From positions 1 through 6,183 of the forward strand of contig JANXLW010000179.1 in NCBI GenBank assembly GCA_025354965.1: a stretch of 6,183 nt of DNA, read 5' to 3'. The notes beneath the pieces were generated by a model. It saw only the letters and a list, made by a program, of their open reading frames with translations. It was not told the DNA's origin and did no database searches. A program made the position numbers and the translations under genes. This document shows, in pieces, positions 1 to 4,465 of the stretch (position 1 is the stretch's first letter; the number at the start of each line of letters is the position of its first letter). The stretch comes from Betaproteobacteria bacterium. GTDB taxonomy: Bacteria; Pseudomonadota; Gammaproteobacteria; Burkholderiales; Burkholderiaceae_C.

Positions 1-1739
1 CAGAAGCGTTCCATTGCACCCTGGTAACTGTTGTAAGCAAAATAGGCAGAGTCAAAGCTGGAAATGATCGAAAACAGGTCGGCATCCTTGGCTTTGAACG
101 GCGCTGCCAGGGCAGCTGTTTTGCCATGGCGCGCACACGCGATAATTTGCCACTGGTTCACCAGATCGGTGTATCGGCGCAGCGGCGATGTGCTCCAGGC
201 ATAGCTTTTGACGCCAATGCCGGCGTGCGGCAGGGACTTGGTTCCCATCCGTACCTTCACGCCCGGCAACATCGACGCCTGACTGCGGTAAATGGCGGGT
301 ACGCCGAGCTCGGCCATCCAACTGCCCCAGCTGCTGTTGGCCAGAATCATGGCTTCGGAAACAATCAGGTCAAGTGGTGCGCCGCGCTGGCGAATGCTGA
401 TTTGCACCAGTTCAGTGCCGTCCGGCTCGGCGCCCTGATTGCCGATTAATTTGAAGTTGTAATCCGGCCGGTTGAAGGTCTCGGGCTTGCCGCGCACCAG
501 TTCGCGCCCGCACTTCAGGTGCTTCGCCAGACGATATAAAAATGACAGTGACTCGCGCTTGTTCAGCAAGGAATCGGGATCGCCTTGATGTGAAAAAGCG
601 GGGTCTTCCAGCCATTCCGTGGTGACGATGGCATCGAGCTGGTCATGCCGCAGGTTGGCACTGATATGAACCCGTTCCAGCCGGGTCTCGCTGCGCCTGA
701 TCTCCAGCGTCGTTTCATCCAGCGTGACATACAAAGAGACGGCCGGGCAGTCGCGCCCTTCCTGCAAGGTATAGCTTTGCACCACATCGTCGGGCAGCAT
801 GGTGATCTTGTAGCCTGGCATGTAGACGGTGGACAGACGATTGCGACCAGTCACGTCAATCGGGCTGCCGGGCAATATCGCCAGACCTGGTGCCGCAATG
901 TGAATGCCCAGCAATACCTCTCCAGTGCCCAGACCTTGCACCGACAGTGCATCGTCAATCTCGGTGGTGGCCGAGTCATCAATTGAAAATGCCCGTGCTG
1001 TGGACAAAGGCAGTTCGTCGCGGATGAGCGGAGCTTGCAGTTTCGGGAAACCTGTGCCTTTGGGAAAATTCTCCAGCAAAAATCGCTTCCAGTGAAACTG
1101 GTAGGGCGAGTCAATGGCCCCGGCTTTGATCAGCAAGTCCAGCGGCCCCAGGTGCGTCGCGCGCGAAGCATCAACCACAGCCTTGTACTCGGGCGCGTTT
1201 TTGTCTGGCTTGAACAGTATTTTGTACAGCTGGTCGCGGATCGCTTGCGGGCAACTTCCCTGGCTCAGATCGCTGGCCCACTGCTCGGTCTGGAGCGCGA
1301 TCTGTTTCTTCTTTTCGATTGCCGCCAGGGCTTGCGCAATGACGTCAGCCGGGGCTTTGCGAAAGCGTCCCTTGCCGGCACGGCGAAAGTAATGCGGCGC
1401 CTCAAACAACCGCAGCAGGGTGCCAGCCTGCTGCTCCAGCGTCGCTTCTTTGGCGGAGTTACTGCTGAAATACTCGCGCGCCAAATCGGCGAAACCAAAC
1501 TCTTCATCCGGTGAAAACTCCCAGGCCAACTCCAGTTCAATGCTTTGGCTGATGGCGTGGGCGTTGTCAAGCAACTGCGCCGGCGAAGGCTTTTCAAACT
1601 TCAGCAGGATATTGGCGGCTTTGACCTTGACCCGCTTGCCGCTGTCAAGCTCGATCTGGGCCGAGGATTCTGTTTCTGACAGCACCCGACCGACCATGAA
1701 TTTTCCGGCTTCTTCAAACAATAAATACATGGGCTGCAT
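1..1739 (-). CDS. RNB-domain exoribonuclease (RNase II/R family), 3' end beyond the window
   Basis: Minus-strand frame open from ATG 1739 to the left edge, 579 codons with no stop. RNase II/R enzymes degrade single-stranded RNA 3' to 5' in the cytoplasm with Mg2+. The RNB catalytic signature is visible at residues 250-265 (AFSIDDSATTEIDDAL). D254, D262 and D263 match E. coli RNase II D201, D209 and D210, and the position of D207 holds E260. A second RNB signature, SPLRRYTDL, lies near residues 518-526. The first ~180 residues are less conserved, with a possible small beta-barrel (residues 5-48) and a basic stretch. A C-terminal S1 domain, if present, would lie outside the window. The start is uncertain: ATG 1739 and ATG 1730 are in frame, both with poor Shine-Dalgarno sequences. 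It lies 100 bases after the thioesterase gene on the same strand. The family is secure; RNase II versus RNase R subtype is not. Confidence 0.93.
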   Translation of the reverse strand, partial: MQPMYLLFEEAGKFMVGRVLSETESSAQIELDSGKRVKVKAANILLKFEKPSPAQLLDNAHAISQSIELELAWEFSPDEEFGFADLAREYFSSNSAKEATLEQQAGTLLRLFEAPHYFRRAGKGRFRKAPADVIAQALAAIEKKKQIALQTEQWASDLSQGSCPQAIRDQLYKILFKPDKNAPEYKAVVDASRATHLGPLDLLIKAGAIDSPYQFHWKRFLLENFPKGTGFPKLQAPLIRDELPLSTARAFSIDDSATTEIDDALSVQGLGTGEVLLGIHIAAPGLAILPGSPIDVTGRNRLSTVYMPGYKITMLPDDVVQSYTLQEGRDCPAVSLYVTLDETTLEIRRSETRLERVHISANLRHDQLDAIVTTEWLEDPAFSHQGDPDSLLNKRESLSFLYRLAKHLKCGRELVRGKPETFNRPDYNFKLIGNQGAEPDGTELVQISIRQRGAPLDLIVSEAMILANSSWGSWMAELGVPAIYRSQASMLPGVKVRMGTKSLPHAGIGVKSYAWSTSPLRRYTDLVNQWQIIACARHGKTAALAAPFKAKDADLFSIISSFDSAYFAYNSYQGAMERF

Positions 1740-1793
1740 TGTCCCATGTGGGCAGTGCAGCGGGTTGTCAGAGCAGGATTTGTGATTCCGGAC

Positions 1794-1825
1794 CTTGCGC
1801 CATTTGCCGAGTGCTGTGGCGCAAG
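1794..1825. repeat. Perfect 9-bp inverted repeat (hairpin) between thioesterase and RNB genes
   Basis: CTTGCGCCA (1794-1802) pairs perfectly with TGGCGCAAG (1817-1825), with a 14-base loop. It lies 14 bases past the thioesterase stop codon on the minus strand. The right arm overlaps a second, 10-base perfect palindrome, GCAAGCTTGC (1821-1830), so two structures compete. No T-run follows on either strand, so it is not a standard intrinsic terminator. It could be a 3'-end stabilising stem, a processing site or a weak attenuator before the RNB gene. Confidence 0.55.
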
Positions 1826-1839
1826 CTTGCTGTCCATCT

Positions 1840-2328
1840 TTACGACACGATGTAAGCGCCGGAGCCGGTCGACAGTAGCGTGCCGTCCGCACCCAAAAAC
1901 TCCATACGGGTGGATGCAACGCGCGAGCCCAGCCGCATCACTTCGGCGCGCAACTCAAAATACTCCCCAATGCCGGGGCGCAGGTAATCGATGCGCAAGT
2001 CAATTGTGCCAAGCTTGCCGAAGCGGTGCAAACGCTGGATGGGGGACTCGTCCATGTGGCGCGCACCAATGGCGGCCATAACGGCCAACCCGCCCATTGC
2101 ATCAAGACCGGCGCTGATGACGCCGCCGTGAATCCGGTTGAAACTGAAGTGACCAATCAAGTCACGCTTCATGTCGATGCGGCCCCTGACCATGGCGGGC
2201 TTAAGGGAGGTAATCTTCAGACCCAGCACCTGGTTGAAAACAATCAACTCTTCAAAGACTTTTTTCAACCCGGCGACGAATTCTTCTTCGAACTCGATCT
2301 TCTCTGGCCCTGCAAGGTGTTGTGTCAT
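1840..2328 (-). CDS. Hotdog-fold acyl-CoA thioesterase (PaaI/YigI-like)
   Basis: 162 residues, the usual length for single-domain hotdog thioesterases, which hydrolyse acyl-CoA esters in the cytoplasm as dimers or tetramers. The active-site segment is NRIHGGVISAGLDAMGG (residues 64-80). N64, the HGG turn (67-69) and D76 fall where the PaaI group has its conserved Asn, His-Gly-Gly and catalytic acid. The LHGGVIS...LD-A-GG form recalls E. coli YigI, a medium/long-chain acyl-CoA thioesterase; this is recalled, not aligned. Residues 110-162 form the remaining beta strands (IDLRIDYLRPG, GTLLSTGSGAYIV). The frame stays open upstream to 2565, but ATG 2328 is chosen because GAGGG precedes it by 7 bases and the upstream part runs over the SDR gene. 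It starts 10 bases after the SDR stop, so the two are co-translated. Substrate chain length is unknown. Confidence 0.88.
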   Translation of the reverse strand: MTQHLAGPEKIEFEEEFVAGLKKVFEELIVFNQVLGLKITSLKPAMVRGRIDMKRDLIGHFSFNRIHGGVISAGLDAMGGLAVMAAIGARHMDESPIQRLHRFGKLGTIDLRIDYLRPGIGEYFELRAEVMRLGSRVASTRMEFLGADGTLLSTGSGAYIVS

Positions 2329-2335
2329 AGCTGAT

Positions 2336-2340
2336 CCCTC
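2336..2340 (-). promoter_or_regulatory. Shine-Dalgarno GAGGG overlapping the SDR stop codon
   Basis: On the minus strand the order is TGA (SDR stop, 2341-2339), GG, ATCAGCT, ATG (2328). The GAGGG motif shares its first two bases with the stop codon and lies 7 bases before the thioesterase ATG. This fixes the thioesterase start and implies translational coupling. Confidence 0.75.
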
Positions 2341-3232
2341 ACTGTTGGGCGGAAGAAAAAACTTTCGCTGTCCGGGCGCGATGAAAACCCTGAAACGGCC
2401 TGATGGCTTCACGCTGTTGCGCATCTGCAGACGCGATCCGCATCGGCCAACCCATGCGGACCTGTGGCCGCGCGCCATCAATACGCAGCGTACTGCCGCT
2501 GATAAAGGCGGCCGCCGGACTGAGCAAAAAGACAATACCAGCGGATGTTTCAGCCTCGGTACCAAAGCGCCCCAGGGGCACGGTCTTGGTCATTTCACGC
2601 AGCATGGGGGCCATCTCGGGCGGGTAATTATCCATACCACTGGAGGCGATATAGCCGGGTGCCACCGCATTCACGCGCACGCCCTTACCGGCCCACTCGA
2701 TGGCGGCAGTCTCGGTGAAACTTACCATGCCGGCCCGCGCTGCGCCGCTATGCCCCATGCCTGGCATCGAGCCCCACATGTCGGCAACGACGTTGACAAT
2801 GCTGCCGCCCAACTTATTCATACATTGGAGGTAACACTCGCGCGCCACCAGAAAACCACCTGTCAGGTTGGTGTTGATTACCGCTTCCCAGCCTTTGGCA
2901 CTGATGGCTTCCAGCGGCGTCATGTACTGGCCGCCAGCATTGTTGACCAAGCCGTCGATGCGGCCCAGGCAAGCAACCAAGGCGGCAATCGTCTGCTTGA
3001 CCGCATCTTCGTGGCGGATATCACAGACGAAAAAACTGGCGCTGCCGCCATCCTCGACAATTTCAGCAGTCACGGCTTGCAGCTTCTCGATCTTGCGTCC
3101 AATCACCACCACATGCGCCCCCAATGCTGCCAGCTCATGCGCCACGCAACGACCAATACCGGAGCCGCCACCCGTTACCAGCATCACTTTTGCGGCAAAC
3201 AAACCGTTCGCAAATACAGAACCGTAGCGCAT
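2339..3232 (-). CDS. Short-chain dehydrogenase/reductase of the trans-2-enoyl-CoA reductase (PECR/AtuB-like) type
   Basis: 297 residues, Rossmann-fold SDR. The dinucleotide-binding motif TGGGSGIG is at 20-27, NNAG at 97-100, NTNLTG at 120-125, and the VAPGYI loop near 190-195. R46 after the second strand (IGRK) favours NADP(H). The segment that normally carries the catalytic S-Y-x3-K reads VVADMWGSMPGMGHSGAARAG (starting at residue 148). By position Ser becomes A150, Tyr becomes S162 and Lys becomes R166. I recall the same HSGAARAG signature in human peroxisomal trans-2-enoyl-CoA reductase, so this is probably a subfamily trait rather than inactivation. The tail after the DG motif (about 40 residues, ending PFQGFHRARTAKVF) is longer than in a minimal SDR. 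The gene shares a base with the repressor stop (TAATG). With a thioesterase downstream, an acyl-CoA or terpenoid-acyl substrate is likely. Exact substrate and reaction direction are inference. Confidence 0.9.
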   Translation of the reverse strand: MRYGSVFANGLFAAKVMLVTGGGSGIGRCVAHELAALGAHVVVIGRKIEKLQAVTAEIVEDGGSASFFVCDIRHEDAVKQTIAALVACLGRIDGLVNNAGGQYMTPLEAISAKGWEAVINTNLTGGFLVARECYLQCMNKLGGSIVNVVADMWGSMPGMGHSGAARAGMVSFTETAAIEWAGKGVRVNAVAPGYIASSGMDNYPPEMAPMLREMTKTVPLGRFGTEAETSAGIVFLLSPAAAFISGSTLRIDGARPQVRMGWPMRIASADAQQREAIRPFQGFHRARTAKVFSSAQQ

Positions 3233-3903
3233 TAGTTCTCCTTTAAAAACAAAGTCATCGCGGCGTCCGTCAATTCATCCAAAGTGGCGCTCTTCTTGTG
3301 ATCAAACCACTGCACAGACCAATTCAAAGCTCCCAGCATCAACAGCCGCGCGAGCTTCACCGGTGCGCGCAAATGTCCGCTGGCGTGCAACGCCAGCAAC
3401 ACTGGCGTCCAGACCGATTCATAGGCGACTTGCAGCTTGGCCAGTGAGGCGCGCTGCGAGCTACCCAATGAACGGTATTCGTAAAGCATGACGGGAACAA
3501 AATCATTTCCGGACCCCAGCAACGTATCAAAGTGGGTGCGAATCAAAAGCCGGATCTGCTCCACAGGCTGACCGGCGGCAATTTCCTTCATTGCCGTGGT
3601 TTGCCGATTGATGGCCGCCTGCATGCCCTCCTGCATCACTGCGAAAAGCAAGGCATCCTTGCTTTTGAAGTGATAGAAGGGTGAGCCGCTGTGCATACCC
3701 ACAGCCGCAGCGATGTCGCGTGTGCTGGTGGCGTCAAAACCGCGCCGACGAAACAAACGGGCGGCGGTGCTCAGCAACTGCTGGCGTCGATTGCCGTCGT
3801 CGCGCTCACCCTGGGTTTTGTGCGGACGTCCGCGTGGACGTCGGGACGGTAGGTCACCGGAAGCGATGGGTGCTCGATGGATTGGTATCGCTGGGGCAGG
3901 CAT
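3232..3903 (-). CDS. TetR/AcrR-family transcriptional repressor
   Basis: 223 residues, the usual TetR length. The N-terminal helix-turn-helix domain spans about residues 38-86: RRQQLLSTAARLFRRRGFDA, then STRDIAAAVGM, then SGSPFYHFKSKDALLFAV, the typical TetR_N pattern in which the recognition helix precedes YHF-SK. A 37-residue N-terminal extension carries the basic motif RRPRGRPHK (21-29), an AT-hook-like core. The helical C-terminal ligand domain includes LMLGALNWSVQWF, a pattern I associate with acyl-CoA-responsive TetR members such as KstR2/FadR-type; this is from memory only. It is the first gene of a three-gene operon with the SDR and thioesterase, so it most likely represses its own promoter and is released by an acyl-CoA intermediate. 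ATG 3903 is the best start, although its Shine-Dalgarno (AGG about 15 bases upstream) is weak and the predicted leader is only ~18 bases. Confidence 0.92.
   Translation of the reverse strand: MPAPAIPIHRAPIASGDLPSRRPRGRPHKTQGERDDGNRRQQLLSTAARLFRRRGFDATSTRDIAAAVGMHSGSPFYHFKSKDALLFAVMQEGMQAAINRQTTAMKEIAAGQPVEQIRLLIRTHFDTLLGSGNDFVPVMLYEYRSLGSSQRASLAKLQVAYESVWTPVLLALHASGHLRAPVKLARLLMLGALNWSVQWFDHKKSATLDELTDAAMTLFLKEN
3238..3243 (-). promoter_or_regulatory. Shine-Dalgarno AAGGAG inside the end of the TetR gene
   Basis: AAGGAG lies 5 bases before the SDR ATG (3232) and encodes part of the last Lys-Glu codons of the TetR protein. The stop and start codons overlap as TAATG, a standard arrangement for re-initiation or translational coupling. 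It supports ATG 3232 as the true SDR start. Confidence 0.8.
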
Positions 3904-3915
3904 TTGCGCACAAGC

Positions 3916-3926
3916 TTACCTAGTAA
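3916..3926. promoter_or_regulatory. Candidate autoregulatory operator, inverted repeat TTAC-CTA-GTAA
   Basis: TTAC (3916-3919) and GTAA (3923-3926) are perfect inverted arms around a 3-base centre. The repeat covers the transcription start predicted from the adjacent -10 box (about 3921), where a bound TetR-type dimer would block initiation. The arms are only 4 bp, so chance occurrence is possible and there is no second copy nearby. Confidence 0.4.
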
Positions 3927-3927
3927 A

Positions 3928-3957
3928 ATTATTTTTAGCAAGCGGGTGCTTTGTAAA
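3928..3957 (-). promoter_or_regulatory. Sigma70-like promoter of the TetR-SDR-thioesterase operon
   Basis: On the minus strand, TTTACA (-35; 3957-3952, one mismatch to TTGACA) is followed after 18 bases by AATAAT (-10; 3933-3928, one mismatch to TATAAT). It lies in an AT-rich island just upstream of the TetR ATG at 3903. Predicted start of transcription is near 3921. No other good pair was seen upstream of the operon. Confidence 0.55.
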
Positions 3958-3958
3958 A

Positions 3959-4291
3959 ATGCCAGGAAAAAAAAAGGATTCATCCCCCATTTGGGGGATA
4001 GACGCCGACACGCCATTTGTTCAAACTGTCGGCTCGCATCAATGGCACCATGAGAGAACCCTACAGATGTTTTTCGTTCACCGATTTATGTTGCAGGGTT
4101 GCGATGAAACCATGCTTGCCAATGTTAATGAGGCGGCGCTTGCGGGCATTCCCGGGGTCGAGTTACCCATCAAAAGAAACGCAAAAGGCGCATACATCGT
4201 TTCTGTCGAGTCAGAGTTGGGGCACCTCAAGGTACTGAACCTGGTCAGCACTGCCCTCGCTTCCTTCCCCCCATGTATCAGCCTGTTTTGA
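3959..4291 (+). CDS. Doubtful hypothetical protein, 110 residues
   Basis: I do not recognise this product. The frame from ATG 3959 to TGA 4291 starts MPGKKKD and ends CISLF. It has no signal peptide, clear membrane segment or known motif. Near residues 60-100 it has a more protein-like stretch (AALAGIPGVELPIKR, then AYIVSVESELGHLKVLNLV). Arguments against: no Shine-Dalgarno before ATG 3959; codons 3-6 run through nine A; codons 9-14 run through the perfect palindrome at 3982-3999; and codon third positions show weaker G/C preference than the neighbours. A shorter version starting at ATG 4064 or 4085 would avoid the palindrome. The same frame continues upstream antisense to the TetR gene, and I treat that part as a shadow. 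It could be a small accessory gene, a decayed remnant, or non-coding spacer. Confidence 0.25.
   Translation: MPGKKKDSSPIWGIDADTPFVQTVGSHQWHHERTLQMFFVHRFMLQGCDETMLANVNEAALAGIPGVELPIKRNAKGAYIVSVESELGHLKVLNLVSTALASFPPCISLF
3967..3999 (-). other. 18-base palindrome ATCCCCCA-TT-TGGGGGAT with adjacent nine-base A/T run
   Basis: ATCCCCCA (3982-3989) and TGGGGGAT (3992-3999) are perfect inverted arms separated by TT. Six bases to the left is a run of nine A (3967-3975), which reads as nine T after the hairpin on the minus strand. That order resembles an intrinsic terminator on the minus strand, but the gap between stem and T-run is longer than usual, the loop is tight, and no convincing minus-strand gene lies upstream. 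Alternatively it is an operator for a dimeric regulator of the divergent units: it sits 25 bases upstream of the TetR -35 box. I cannot decide between these. Confidence 0.5.
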
Positions 4292-4455
4292 GTTGACAAA
4301 CGTCGAATCCGCCTCAAGGCATCAACCGGCTATCAGCTTTGAGTGGTGCCATTGACACGGCGCAGGAAAATGGCGCCCGCAAAAACAGTTCCCGGTGCGA
4401 TACTTGCAACGGTTTGGAATGCGCTCCAGCATTGTCCATGCGCTTGTGCAGCACG
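4292..4455 (+). other. Upstream region of the cyclase gene
   Basis: Two exact TTGACA hexamers occur (4293-4298 and 4352-4357), but neither has an acceptable -10 box at 16-18 bases. A weak extended -10-like TGCGATACT (4396-4404) is the only other promoter-like signal. The cyclase reading frame has no stop from 4297 onward, but the translated stretch 4297-4437 contains no ATG and looks unlike the conserved family. No recognisable operator or riboswitch was seen. Confidence 0.4.
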
Positions 4456-4465
4456 ATGTCGATAG
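4370..4465 (+). CDS. Possible 31-residue leader ORF overlapping the cyclase start
   Basis: ATG 4370 follows AGGA (4364-4367) by only 2 bases, which is a short spacing. It encodes MAPAKTVPGAILATVWNALQ followed by a cysteine-rich end (four Cys in the last eleven residues), then TAG at 4463-4465. Its end overlaps the cyclase ATG (4456) by 10 bases in another frame. Because the cyclase ATG has no visible ribosome site, this ORF could deliver ribosomes by coupling. It may equally be chance. Confidence 0.22.
   Translation: MAPAKTVPGAILATVWNALQHCPCACAARCR

Noticed and set aside
2329..2565. In-frame N-terminal extension of the thioesterase to ATG 2565.
   Set aside because: It runs through the coding sequence of the SDR gene in another frame, and ATG 2328 has a good Shine-Dalgarno and the family length.
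2171..3235. Long plus-strand open frame of 354 codons antisense to the SDR gene.
   Set aside because: The SDR on the opposite strand has all family motifs; the His/Gln-rich plus-strand product is a shadow of its codon bias.
3713..3958. Upstream extension of the unidentified plus-strand ORF.
   Set aside because: It is antisense to the TetR gene and consists mostly of Arg/Ser-rich shadow sequence.
4078..4317. Minus-strand 79-codon ORF that the terminator-like hairpin at 3967-3999 could serve.
   Set aside because: No Shine-Dalgarno, no motif, low-complexity Ser/Ala-rich product; not enough to call a gene.
4293..4357. Two exact TTGACA hexamers as cyclase promoters.
   Set aside because: Neither has a -10 element at 16-18 bases; noted only as part of the upstream region.
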